A DNA stretch of 64,000 nt. Source: Hoplostethus atlanticus (lineage: Eukaryota > Chordata > Actinopteri > Trachichthyiformes > Trachichthyidae). The notes under the pieces were generated by a model, which did not search any database, was not told the origin of the DNA, and worked only from the letters and a program-made list of their open reading frames with translations. The stretch lies in assembly GCA_034670405.1 (NCBI GenBank), contig JAXDDX010000014.1:4845001-4909000 (forward strand), given 5' to 3'. Shown piece after piece: positions 41,201 to 63,200 of this stretch. The translations under genes were made by a program, and so were the position numbers. The stretch's first letter is position 1. Each line of letters starts with the position of its first letter.

Positions 41201-42284
41201 GGTTTTATTTGGGGCAGACATCTGTGAGACCTTTGAATTTGTTCAGCAGCCTGACTGAAGAAAGGTGTGACTTCAATATCTGTCTGGGATCCCTGATCTC
41301 CACTTACACAGTGGCCTTGTTGACAAGTCATGGCTTTATGAACTCACAATTATGAACCTGGTTAGACAGCTGTTCTCAAACCACTATTGACTAATTGACA
41401 ACTACTGAGAAATTAGCCTTTCTGATGTGTTTGTAATCCTGCTATACTATATAACAATTACAGAAAATTTCTCAATACTTCATTCTACAGCATCTTGACT
41501 CATGCTTTTTCTTTCTCTTCATCCTTCAGGGGACGTCATCATTCCCTCTGATTTGGTTGACATTCTTTCACAATCAAACTTGATCCTTTTGTATATATCA
41601 TGCATTGATTCTGATTCTGAAAAGGCTGTTGTTATTTTATGTACTTCAATGACGTTGAGTCAGCTGACAAGTCTACATCAATATGGCTGCTCATCACAAT
41701 ACATGAAATGCTGGGAAGTAGACAGGAAGATGACAGGCCCTGGTGAAGTTATATGTTATTTTGAGTCAAGCTAAGAGTCTTGCATTCACGTTCAAGGAAA
41801 GCCAAATTAAAAAAAAAAAATCTTCTAAATGTTGCAGAGTCCTGTTGAGTGCAAAAACATATCTCATTGTGGGGTAAGAACAGGTCAAAGACACATATGA
41901 GATGGCTAAACATTAACATGGGGATAAGGACTGAAGACATTCATTAATTATTTGGCTGAGGAAAGGTTCAAGAGAGCTAGCAACAAAAAAGCACAGCCGT
42001 ACGCTGTATTACATATAAACAGCTATATTATTCAGATTTGTTCAATTGGTCAGTTGTTCAAATGGATGTGATGCTTTTCATCAAGCAGAGTTACAGGTTA
42101 TAGCACATAGCACAAAATAACCATATCTGCGGGGGTTAATAGTGTTGTTGATCACCACCGATGACCGATCACTTTCACTTTCCCACAATTTGGAAAGTTA
42201 AGACAACCACCACCCACCTGCCATTTTAAGTGCAACTGCTTAACTATGGAGGCTGGTGCTATAACCGAACGTCTGATATTGCAA

Positions 42285-42450
42285 GACATTTCAGCTAGGA
42301 AAGCTGATAAGCCTCGTTCTCAAGCCAAAAAAGCTGCAATGTTATTAAAGTATTTTTCATTGTGTAGTATTACCTCTTACCTAGAAGTTTCTCTTTGATA
42401 TCTGATCTAATTAGCTGGCTTACTTGTCTCTGTTGGGAAAATATAACCTT
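42285..42450 (+). repeat. Diverged dispersed repeat, copy 2 (matches 28.0 kb)
   Basis: This is the second member of the pair at 27,960-28,140. It carries the same ordered blocks ATTACCTCTTACCTAGAAG and CTAATTAGCTGGCTTAC. It lies about 2.5 kb upstream of the caprin1 start codon. Confidence 0.55.
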
Positions 42451-43069
42451 ATTGTTTGAGTTCATTACAGGCCACCATCACTCAAGGGGGCAGGAGGATT
42501 GCAGCGTGGGGGTATGTGTGCCAGAGACTGGTGTAGGAGTGATACGTTTCATCCATGTTGTTGCAATTCCTACTGGTCACTGATGGAGGTCCATTACGGT
42601 CTTGGATGCCCCTTACACTGTCACAAATGGTTAATGTTTGTATTCTTGTAATAACTTTTTACAAAAAAAATAATTTGTAGTAATGTACCTAAACTATGGT
42701 GCTCAAAGTAGTTAAGTAATACAATTTGAATTAGTTAAAATATCATTAATCTACAGCAAATGTAGTTAAAGCAGAAGATAAATTAGGGCTACATGCTCCC
42801 TAACACTGTCTATTACCATACTATTACTGACTTACTGTAGTCTATTACTGCATCACTGTAGCTCTGGTAGTTTAAAGCTGTAATTGTTCCCTTACCTACT
42901 GTACATTGCATTTTGTATAACCGAAACAATGTTCATTTACACAACAATATAATTAAAAGTCCATGACAGCAGTGTCAGGTGTGACAATATGTCTAAAGAA
43001 GACTCCAATGATCCTTCTATCCAATTTCATGGTTTTTACTGTCAGGCAATCCTGGGGTTAGCACAGGGG

Positions 43070-44000
43070 TCCTTGTAGCCATTGCCGTTAGCTCAGCAAC
43101 AGCTAGTAAGCCACTTACCGGTACGAGCATCATTACGGCAAAAATACCACTGAAATTACACGAACCACATTGCACCTATACAGCTAACGTTAAATCCAAC
43201 AAAGGAAATCTCTTTGAGGACAAAGAGTATAAAGGTATGGAAATATTGTTAACAACGAACGACTGTGTAAAAAAGAAATCGTATTCATGTACAGTCATCT
43301 TCACTCGAGACGACTAGAATGGACAAAACGAGAAGTAGAAACGTCCAAGTTTGTCTCTCGGACAATTGTTCTTAACAATTTAATTAATTGTGCCTATTCG
43401 TTTCTTTTGTTTACGCTCAAATTTAATTGTGTTTTTTTCCCTTCATTTCGTGTTTGACGTATAGCTAGACCACTAGCTAACGTTACTTAGCGAGCACGCT
43501 AGCTAGCCAGCTAACAATGCGACATGGAGATTAGACGTTACCTGCTTCGACTTTTTGCACCACTGAGCAGCTAGCTTGCTAACGCAGTCAAAAGAGGAAT
43601 TTGTCAGTTATCGTTACCTAACTCAGTCTATCAGTAGCTAACGCAAATTTAGCTGGGGTAACGTTACACGAGGAGGGAGATAAGCTGCTCCAATGTTAAA
43701 CTGAAAATAAGGCCGGCATTTCACATGCGTTTAACATCCTCTGCCAAGGCTACTAGCGTTACACGTAACTGTCGATTAACAAATGATTATGAGTTACTTT
43801 GATTTGTTGTATTCGCTGCTTTTTAATACATATGGAAAGGGGTTAGTTAGCTCGACCAGTAACCGGGGCCCGGTGTTGTGATATTTGAAATGGATGGGAT
43901 TCGAGCTTCAGCCAAGCCTTACCCTAGCTAATTGAATGACGTTACGTTAGCTAAGGTAATGCTAGCATTGTCCCAAACACACAATAAACGGTCGTCCCTG
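43070..44000 (+). promoter_or_regulatory. caprin1: caprin1 promoter and 5' UTR exon region
   Basis: The first coding exon of caprin1 begins directly at a splice acceptor, so at least one noncoding 5' exon must lie upstream. The likeliest place is here: CpG content rises and the palindrome TAACGTTA occurs at 43,185, 43,478 and 43,659 among many GCTAGC and GTTAGC words. The transcription start and exon 1 donor cannot be fixed; a GCTAAG|GTAATG donor-like site lies near 43,954. Confidence 0.45.
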
Positions 44001-44639
44001 GGTATCCTCAATTTAGGTCTGCCCTCAGCTAACGACAAAGATCAGCCTTGATCTGATTCCTCAAGTCAGACTGATCGCTAGCTGGTAGTGGAGTCACTCA
44101 ACATAGTAGTTGTACTTATTATATAATAAACAGGATTTCGTATAAAAGGTTTGATGTCAGTGTCAACAGACTAAAAACAATGAAAATAATGTTGAGGATC
44201 TACATATGTGAGCAGCTTTTCATGCTTTTACATAAGTTGCTTCATTTCAATAGATTGGAGAAATAACTATTACTTTTATTTACAAAGACCATGAATATTA
44301 ACAATCACAATTGTAGCCTTTTCTCCTTTTTATAGCACACAACCAGTGAGCAGTCATTTAAGTTGCCACAGGTATATAGTGTGGTCTGAGTAGCCTGGTT
44401 TGAGTAGTGGTTTTAAAGTTAGTGCTCATCTTTAAAGGAAGATGTGTCATGTTAGCCAGATAGCTAGTGAGCTTTGGCCAGCCAACTCGAAGCAACATTG
44501 CAACATAAGAGAATTTTGATCAGAAATTCTGGAATCGCTCTCCATCATGCCAATTGCCCAAGGGTTATAGCAACAAGTTTGTGCCTGTGAAGTCTTAAGG
44601 TTCAAATTTCCTGACCAGCAAGGAATATCTGCGTGTGGG

Positions 44640-44735
44640 AATTGAAGACAAAACACGCCCCACCTTCATTTCACTATACATCCTGTATGTGTATGTGACA
44701 AATAAAGTTCTTGAATCTTCAACCTTCAACAACTA
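44640..44735 (+). mobile_element. LINE 3' tail in caprin1 5' intron
   Basis: The segment CTGTATGTGTATGTGACAAA followed by TAAAGTTCTTGAATCTTCAA and a repeated CTTCAAC end is a frequent 3' tail of fish non-LTR retrotransposons. No coding part remains. It lies within the intron before the first coding exon of caprin1. Confidence 0.6.
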
Positions 44736-44913
44736 GTGTTGATGTACCTTTCTGTAAGGCACCTAACCCACAATTGGTCAAATTGACCTGCCAGGGGTTA
44801 TAGTGGACTGGTTCTAGGTGTGAATGCTTGTGGATGCCCACCCCCCCCAAACACACACACACATTTCCATAACTTTTTTTCTGTAACTACTTATTGTAAC
44901 CTCCTTTTTATAG

Positions 44914-54284
<9,371 letters not shown>

Positions 54285-54900
54285 TCCTGGATGCCACTCA
54301 TTTCTCCCACCATCCACCTGTTAGACCTACCCATACTGCTGGACCACCAATCCCCTTACTGGACTGTTTCTGATCTAGACTTACTCTCTTGTCTGTCTTA
54401 CCTTTACAACGCAAATCTTTCTCACAATCATAATGCCATTGCCTAGCCTTAAACCTGATAAATCTTGAATTGGTGTACTGTTGGACTATCCATATGTGTC
54501 TCAATAGCAGAAAATGTACATTTGCAGTGGCTGAAAGAAACTGGTATTACTGAAGTTTAATGGCTTGGACTATATATACAGGCATATATAAAGACTATAC
54601 TATATATAGTCCACTTCAGCTGTAAGCATGCTTTACTGTTGGTCTGAAAAAGCACTTTGAGTAAACTCAACATGAGGACAAACACGTCATTTACAATGAA
54701 GTCATTCTGTTATGTACATTTTGCTATGGTCATATTGAAGCGTTCTGTTTTCTGTTTCAAGTAATAACCAATTTAAAGTGCCATTTTCTTTGACTTGTGT
54801 GAATTATTCCTATGTTGTATGTATGGGTTGTCCATACATACAACACTCATCTACATTGTATATACAGCAGTTTAATGGTTCATGGACTAATTGATGACAA
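54285..54900 (+). other. caprin1: caprin1 distal 3' UTR with two inverted repeats
   Basis: This is the sequence after the long-form stop. It holds a 12-base perfect inverted repeat (54,567-54,578 with 54,601-54,612) and a 14-base perfect stem with 5-base loop (54,813-54,845). The transcript end was not located; AATAAA occurs near 55,616. The UTR extent is inferred. Confidence 0.45.
54813..54845. repeat. Perfect hairpin, 14-bp stem and 5-base loop
   Basis: TGTTGTATGTATGG (54,813-54,826), loop GTTGT, and CCATACATACAACA (54,832-54,845) are exact complements. Confidence 0.9.
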
Positions 54901-55966
54901 ACATGTTACACAAGATTGAATGGAGGGTCATAGCTTTTATTATCATGAACTGAGGTATACAGCATTATCAATCTTTATCTATCCAACAGCAAGCAATCAG
55001 ACAACACCATCTGTACATGTTGTGCAAAACATGATTCAATATTGTCTGAAAAGAACATTTGGCACACTGAACAAACTGCTGTGGGATTTACTCCACGTAA
55101 AACCACAATAAGGTGGACTTGTTTGTAGTTCATAGGATGCATCTCCACTTTCCTCAGTGGAAGGTGTCATGAACAATCAACACCTATGTTTACCATGGTC
55201 ATAGTCTGCCAGCTGGAAGAAACCACACCATCAACTAAAGGAAAAATGAGATGCAGTCTGGACAGTCTGCACAGCAATCACCAAATAATTTGTGGGAAAA
55301 CATGGCATGCTTTCAAAATCTTTGAGTAGAGAACAAGTGAGGGAAATCATAATTTGGGACTTGGGGAGGGAGTAATACTGCAAATGGCAGGAATCAAGAA
55401 AGAGACATGGTTCTGAGGCTTTTGTAATCTGAACAATTTGCTTAAATGCATCACTTTCTGAGACACCAGTAATATTGGCCTCACAGCTCTTCTTGAGTCA
55501 AAAGCTTTGACAATAATGTTTAGGAATTTAATCTTTCAAATAGTTATCTGCCTTAAAGAGAATTCATCACAATAGTGATGAAAAACAACACCAGTAAGGC
55601 CTACCTTAATTGATAAAATAAACGTATGCACATCAAAACCATTTTATTAAACAATTTTTAAATCATGATCAATCCATATATAAACATTTCACATACACAT
55701 TGGTGTATGAACAACAGACTAAAATTTTAACAAAATCTCACTGCTAAATGCTTGTCAAGCGTAATAAACCAAATGAATTATCTGAAGTGCAACATTTGCT
55801 ACAATTTATGGCAAGCAGGCTACTTGAACAAATCAAGTATTTAAGAAGCATTTTGACAAAGGTCTGACATACTGGAACTTCTCTCAAACTCCCCAAGAAG
55901 CATCTGTACGACTTTTAAGGCTGTAATTAAATGGAAAAGTGTGATTGTCAGTGTTTGGTGTATTAT

Positions 55967-56461
55967 GGTATGTTCACACTATTCTTTTTTTTGAACTTTC
56001 AAGCACCTTTTTTTTTTACATCAAAGTCAATGGAGAGTGGCTGCAAGGTGTACGGAAAGCAGCCACTTTGGAAAGGCCCTGTGCCTGGCGACTTTTTAGG
56101 CAGAGCGGAGAGCTTTCTGAAGTTGAGAAACAAGTTTAACTTTTTAAAAATGAGCACAGGACCACTTTTTTGTGAGCTAACTAATTACGAGGAAGCAGGG
56201 TTCCATGGTACATAGTCAGCTGACAGTTTACATCAACCACAATTGAAAGTTGGTAGTAGTTGTAACATGATGCTAATCAGTCCATATGGGAGCACACTGG
56301 CTGTGTTATGGACATACTGTTGTGCTGCTGCAACCCCAGAATGTCCCCCCCGGGATCAATAAAGTATCTATCTATCTATCTCATTTGCTGGTAGTGGGAG
56401 CTGCTCATTATGGAAACAAAGTGTTTGTTTTCTACAAAAAAGTGAAACACTGAGTACACAC
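55967..56461 (+). mobile_element. Terminal-inverted-repeat element, copy A (interrupted)
   Basis: This segment aligns with the reverse complement of 60,560-60,844: TGTTCACACTATT, then T-rich sequence and ACATCAAAGTCAATG, then GCTTTCTGAAGTTGAG, AACTTTTTA, GTTGGTAGTAGTTGTA, and finally TTCTACAAAAAAGTG. It lies in the nucb2-caprin1 interval. A retroelement tail (GGGATCAATAAAGTATC and TATC repeats, about 56,340-56,382) sits inside it and is absent from copy B. No coding capacity. Confidence 0.7.
56340..56382 (+). mobile_element. Retroelement tail nested in copy A
   Basis: CCCGGGATCAATAAAGTATC followed by TATC repeats is the 3' tail type of Rex1-like fish LINEs, the same family as the tail at 50.28 kb in the opposite orientation. 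Only the tail is plain. Confidence 0.6.
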
Positions 56462-56989
56462 TTACTCCCTAAATATAATGTGGGGTGATTACAGAACATC
56501 TGTCATTTACCTTTTGAAAATTAAATGTAAAATATTTTTGGGCCATCCAAATGTTGTGCCTTTTGAATATTTAGGCTCTTGATACAAAGTCACTTGCACT
56601 CAACTTCTGAAATGTGTGGTATTGTCCAGAGAAAAATTGTCAACATAAAAGGTCATAAAACATATGCTCTTCTCTCTTGTTCAAGGTGACTGGGAGTATC
56701 TTAAAGAAATGCTAGTGAAGTCAGAAAATATACGTTTTATACCCATTCATTCGCCTCAAAAGCTGTGAAATATATAGACCCAAATAGACTGTGTGTGAAA
56801 GACGCAGGTGGGTTTCAGTTCTGCGTTTTCAACAGTACAATAGAGGTCAAGGGAAGCTGAACAAATTGATATTTTTGTATCATTTCCCCAAAAAATTGTA
56901 ATTTAATGTAATCCAAAAACACAGCTAAAATCCTTTAAAAGATAAATACGCACATTTAAAGATGCATGTCCTGGGTTGATTACAGTCAT

Positions 56990-56995
56990 TTTATT
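56990..56995 (-). terminator. nucb2: nucb2 poly(A) signal
   Basis: AATAAA on the minus strand lies about 265 bases after the nucb2 stop codon. It is the first canonical hexamer downstream, giving a compact 3' UTR. Confidence 0.5.
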
Positions 56996-57260
56996 TTTGC
57001 AATTGGATTACCAAATCCAAGGACTACAGTTATTATCCAACACTGGCAATATTCCCCAAGGAAGTCCTTTAATTTAGTCTGCTCTCCCCCATCAAGTGTC
57101 CTCCAACTCCAAGTGATGTTAGTAGAAGAGCAGTGACCACTCTACCTGTGTGCAACACAGGTACTGAGAAGCTTGTGAAGCCATGGGATCAGGCATGTCA
57201 TTATCATGGTCCCAATCCTATCTGCCAGTTGGAGGTGAGGCTTAAGTCCTGATAGCAACC

Positions 57261-60200
57261 TTATGGAAAGTCATGTTGGCCCTGTGGAACCTCTTGGTGG
57301 CCTGGTGGCAGATCCTGGTGTGTCTGGGGGAGACCATGCTGGGGCAAGTTGTGTCCTCCATAGTGTGCCTGAGGTATATCTTTATGGCCTGGGGGTGCAT
57401 GTTCTCGCAGTAGGTCTTGGTGGTCAGGAGGCAACTGGTTGTCAATTCCATGCAACTCCGGGAGAGCATTTCCCTCAACTGGAACAACATAATTCCAGGT
57501 TAGTTTACATTCTCAGAGGTTAATCTATAAACTGAAACAATCCTGCAAAGAAAGTGAAATGGTGTAACTGACACTCACCGTGAACCTCTGGAGGGGGTTC
57601 GACTCTCTGCGTTTTCAGCCGTTCCATATGTTCTACTGCCTGTAAGAGACAATGAGATAGCTCACAGCAATCATGATAACCGACAGAAAATGTGGGTTTT
57701 TAACCAAACAAATTGCTACTCTATTTTAATGAACTTCTTCTAAATGAAAGCAGACTGAGGTGTTAACATGACCAAGTAAAAGGAGAGATCTGAGTGTGTT
57801 AACTGGGTGCTGGCCCCTGGTGGATATGTAGTGCTAATGCTGGCCAGGCCAAAGTGGTTGGTGGTCCCAGACCCGGCTTTCGTGAGACGCAGGATTTTAC
57901 AACTGGATCTTTCTACACCAATCTATTCAGCCCCTGGTCGACTGAGGACATTGACCCATATGGCCTGCACTACATATGCCAAACTATATGGGCCCAGGCT
58001 GACCATGGACACTGACCCCGTCTATTGAACTTGATACACAGAAGTATATGGCCGCACTACATTTGTCTGTCATCTAATGCACACCCAGCCATGCTGGTGG
58101 GTTGGGGGGGGCTCTTTGAATTACCCTGCACAAGGTTTCCAATTTTTGTTTCTCCTATAGGGTTATTCTGGGAGTTTTTCACATGGTGGTGTCGGCCAGA
58201 TTATGTAGGCTTGCTATGTCCTCCTCTCTGTTAGATCCTTTCCATCAGTCATCCTGTTACCCATTTCATGTGCTTTTGTACTGATCATATTCTGTAAACA
58301 CCACAATTTTCATAATTGATAACTGATTGTAAATCTGATTGTCTATCAGCTTCTCCTAGGCCTGTAAAGTCCTTTGAGGCTTGTTTGTGATAAAGGGTTA
58401 CATAAATACACTTGACTTGACCTGCCAGCTGTGATCAAAATGAGAGGGCTCATCACTCTGCTAGTTTCTTGCCTGGAGATACAGTACGGAAAGCTCCCAG
58501 GAAGTTAACCTTTTCCACTGATCTAGTTTACCACACAGGATCTCTGCAAGGCTGAGCGGGAGAAAAGGCAGAAGCTACAGCCCATAAGTGATAAAGTGTG
58601 CAAGAATGGAAAGGTCTACTTTACAGGTGGTCATGATGTCATCGAAGGACATGAGGTGCTTCCTCCTTATGGAACTCCTCGTAACGGAGGTGACTGTTAG
58701 CTCACTAAGAAATGATCGTAAGTGGCACTTTAAATTTGAGGTGTCAGAAGATGGCGGCCACAAAATCTGTTGTCCTGCATGCCAAGCCAAATGTAACAAT
58801 ATTCCTAACCATTTGCCATTCAAGTTATGAGTTAAAGTCTGTGGCTTGCATGTAAATGGGGGATGTCTGGTTTGGCTGTGAAGGGTTTGCTACATTCACC
58901 GTTATGGTGTGGTGGCTACTGTAGCTTGATCAGTTATCAGTCTCCAGCTAGAAGGAATGAGAATGTGTCACTCCTTACCTGCTGAAGCTCCATTTTCTGT
59001 GCATTAAGCTGTTCCTGTTGTCTTTCCAGCTCCTCCCTCTGTTTCTGGAGGTCGAAAGCCTTCTGGTTGAGGTCCTGCTCTTGCTGGGTGAGATGCTCCT
59101 CAAACTCCCTCATCTCCTCGTCTGTGTAGGCCTGGTTCTGCTCCAAGGTCTGAGGAACACAGGGCGGAAACCCTTTATTACAGTCCTGTTGTTGCTGCTG
59201 CTGTTTTTAGGGTTCTAGTAGTGTACTAGTATGTTCTAGTACAGTTCTACTACATTTGACTGCTAAAAATATAAAAAATAACAAACGCAACGCAAGTCCA
59301 TGGCCATATATTCTGTCTCACCTCCCAACTATCTGGCTCCAAGAATTCCTTTTTCTTTGTAGCGACCAGGAACTCGTCTAAGGAGACCAGCCTGTCTTTG
59401 TTTGAATCCACCTAGGAGGAGGACAGGAGCAAAGAGCTTTATGAGAGATCCTTGATCATCTTGCATTAGTATTCTAAAAGTGACAGAATCAAGGCAGTAG
59501 ATAACAGATGAATGATAACTTACCTCATTCATAACATGCTCTCTCATACGTAGCCTCTCCTCCTCCATCTCCACCATATCATCCTCTTCGTTAGTGGGGT
59601 CATAAATTTTATCCAGCTAAAAACGCAGAAATCAACCGTTAGTACAAAGACCATTCACATACAAAAACGTAGAAGCTGCCATGACTTTACCTCCTTGGTG
59701 AACAATGCCTCCAGTTCCTGTTCGTCAAAGAAGCCATCTCCATTGGTATCTGTCATCAAGAAAAAAAACATTACCACACAACAACATTACAACATTGTGT
59801 AGTGAACAAATACACCAGCATCTACTTTGTGTAGGATGATACACAATATGTGGCTCTGGATGAATGCACTCCTCTAGTCTACGACAGGAGTGATTACCGT
59901 GCAGGTTGAAAAAGGTCTTGGGGTCAAAATCCTCAGGGTCCAAGCCATCAGCTTCCTCCCACACCTCCTTGAGCTGATTCTGGCTTCCCTGCACACAGAA
60001 GCAAAAGCACATTTTTGACTTCAGTTGGAAAAATGTCTTGGTTCAGCTGTTTAGTAGATAGGTTAGAGGGTCATGCTGAAAGTATACAAAAGATACGTGA
60101 AGCACACTATGTAAGTAAGGTTATTTTTGTTTGCAAGTAGTGGACTCAAATCAAAACCACAAAATGCAACACACTAAGGGAAGAGTTTCTCTAGGTCAAA

Positions 60201-63200
60201 CTTAGTAGAAACACATGCAGTGACTGTGTGTTGTGCTGTCTGTGCACCTAAATCAGACTTACTGGGTGGTTGACTTTAGGGTGGTCAGCATGCTTCTTCC
60301 TCAGTTCCTCATAGTGCTCCTCCTCCCTCTTTCTTTCATCCTCATCCAGTGTCTTCAGGTGTTCCCGTCTGTCATGCTCTTTCATCATCTCATACTTCTT
60401 AAACTCCTCATGTCTTTCTTTGTCATAGTTCTCCAGATCATTGGTGGCCTTGATGGGGAATAAATAAGTGCTAATTTTACAGGTGTTTTTGAATTTATCT
60501 TGATTCCAATGCACAGGTAATGTGGCAGAATGTCCAACTTCACTGTTAATATCATCCAAGATGTGTGTCCATACAATTACACTTTTTTGTAGAAAAAACA
60601 AAACTTTGTGCTGATGAGAAGGTCACGTGACACTAGCTGCAACAACTCTGACACCAGACACCATCACAGCCAATGTTTTCCTATACCAAATGTACTACTC
60701 TCTACAACTGCTACCAACTTTTCTACCAGTACTAAAAAGTTTCATTTCTGACTCAACTTTAGAAAGCGCTCCACTCTGTAGATCAACTTCAATGTAAAAA
60801 AGGCACTGGCAGGTTGAAAAAAGCGTAATAGTGTGAACACACCCTTAATCAAACTTTCTTTTTTAATGTTAGGTTGTGGTCAAGCCTTACCGATTTGATG
60901 AGCCGATCCAGGTCATCCACTTCAAATGTGTGTGGATTCATATGGTTCAAGTACTCAAACTGTTTCAACAGAGCCTGGTGATCCACTGCTATGTCTGTTG
61001 AGTGGGAAATAATTCATTAATAATTTTAAAGAAGTTACAGACTCAAGCTCTATGATTCCTGGATTACATTGTGTTATGGCTAGGGCTGTGCTATATGTAC
61101 AAAATTAATATCAATAATCCTAAGAAATTACTTTGCTCTCAATATATAACAATATCTGCTAATAGGTGCTAAATCAGATGTTAAATAATGAAATGACGAT
61201 AATATTGAATTATTGCCCAACCCCACAAATGGCAATAGACTACTGGTGTGATGTTGTGGGCGAAAGCTCAAACACCAAATGTACAAACATCTGTCTGACT
61301 GTAATACAGCCAATTAGTGGTATGAAGGTGAGATATAAATATATTTTAATATAAATTAAAAATAATGTACTGTAATACAAAAAGACTTGAGTAGGCAGCA
61401 CAGCATACCATTCCCTCCTTCAAGGTCTTGCTTGGCCTTAATCAGAGTCCGGAGTCGGTTCACCTCCTGCCTCTTAAGCTCGTCCAGTTTTGTTCTGACA
61501 TGATGGCTGACAAAGTCCAGCTCTTTGGCCAGCTTGCCTTGCTGTGTAATACATCCATGATGCAATGGTTATTATGTAACACTAGGGGTGTAACGATACA
61601 TGTAATGAAATAAAATCCATTCATTATAACACCTTTGGTGGGCAACCCACTCTGAACTAAACATTACAATATTACAAACTGTATTTCAACTTTGCTTAGT
61701 TCACTTATGTCATAATTTGACAAGAATATATACATATAAGAAGAACACATATAATTTCATATAAATTCCATTACTTTTCTGTTTTCCTATAACTAAGTCA
61801 GAGCACTTCCAAGACCTAAAAAAATTCTTTCCTTCCTTTTTTAATCTTTTTCAGCTCAGAAAAATAGCCATCAAAATAACCTCTTTCTAATGCAGTCAAT
61901 TAATTAAGTTGTAAAATACATTCTGAAATATTCCTGTGAAGTGGCCCATTTGTAAAATTCCCTGATATTCCATGACTTTCCCAGAGAATTTATCAAATTC
62001 CCTGACTTTTCTCTGTTCTGGAATACTCAAAATTCCATGCCATTTCCGATAATTCAATGGCCAGCGAGAATCCTGAACTTACCAGCCACAGTCATAATTT
62101 ACTAGCAGTTCCCTAGTGGCTGGTGGTCATTTCCCACCCCACTGATAAGACTAAAGAAAAGAAAACACAATACCTTTATGTCTTCCATGTCTGTGTTATG
62201 GAGCTTCTCTCTGAAATGCTGATCTTTTTCTAGAAAATCGATGACTTCCCTGAGGTAGCGGTCATAGTGGAGTCCAGTGTCCTATTACATGGAATAAATC
62301 AAAGATTGTAGTGTAAATGTTCTATCCAGTATATTACAACTAACACACATAAAGTAGTTCTACAATAGTCATCATGCATTTATCAGCATGTTGAGTGGAC
62401 TTTCAAGCCTTTAGCCTTTTTTCATGTATACTAAAAATACCTAGTAACAAGGATGTTATAACATAGTCTTGGGCGTTTTCTGCTGTGCTGAGTGACTGAC
62501 TGACTATTATCATTATTATCAGCATCCATACTATTGGTTCGGTGGACTCAAGACTGACCATTGTCTGCTTTTAAGTGACTAACAGATCATTTTGCTTTCA
62601 TTCGAAACAGGTCTGCTGACCAACTTGATGTATAGACAGGTTTCGTTTTAAGACAAAACTTCACACCCCCCCCAAAACAAATTATGTACATGCTATTTGT
62701 TCAGTCAGTATGTAAACATGAACAGCCCCCTCCCCCAAGGTAGAAACCAGAGAACAAAGGCTCAAATCTGTGCACTCACAAAGATTCAACACCTGAGGCT
62801 GTTTGCTTTGTGGAATCATAATGTTTGAGCAGTTTCATCCAACTGAGCTTAATGTAACTGTAGTGCTAGCAGGTGTTAAACTAAAATGTGTCCATCTCGC
62901 TGTACAGCCTCCCTGGGTGATGTCGTAACCAAAATGTCAGTTTTTGGTTCATTGTCCATGAAGTATCTCCAGGAATTGGCACTTGATGACATTAATAAAG
63001 CCTTAGTTCTATTGCTTCCAACTTTAGGGAGATTTCAAGTCAAGACTGACCTGCTTAGCAGTGTAAGAAATAACACGAATTGTGTTTCCGGGTGGATTTC
63101 CAAATTAATGAGCACATAGAGGTGAGAAGTAACGATGGGATAAACCTTTCCGCTATCTTCTTACCACATTAGCTGGTATTTCTTCAACTTTTTGCTCCGG

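Larger units (their letters stand above)
9431..43050. other. Gene desert between alx4 and caprin1
   Basis: About 34 kb without a convincing protein-coding gene in any frame. The longest open frames (175 residues at 23.7-24.2 kb, 136 at 29.4-29.8 kb, 129 at 18.6-19.0 kb) resemble no family I know and are within chance or repeat-driven length. The stretch contains dinucleotide and triplet microsatellites, a LINE tail (23.3-23.6 kb), a dispersed repeat (32.5-32.8 kb), a diverged repeat pair (28.0 and 42.3 kb), and unremarkable AT-rich DNA. Deserts beside developmental homeobox genes often hold long-range enhancers, so noncoding conservation is the thing to look for; that is inference. Confidence 0.7.

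Noticed and set aside
44447-44656. Possible tRNA or tRNA-derived SINE (GGTTCAAATTTCC resembles a T-arm)
   Set aside because: No A-box at the right spacing and no cloverleaf can be drawn.
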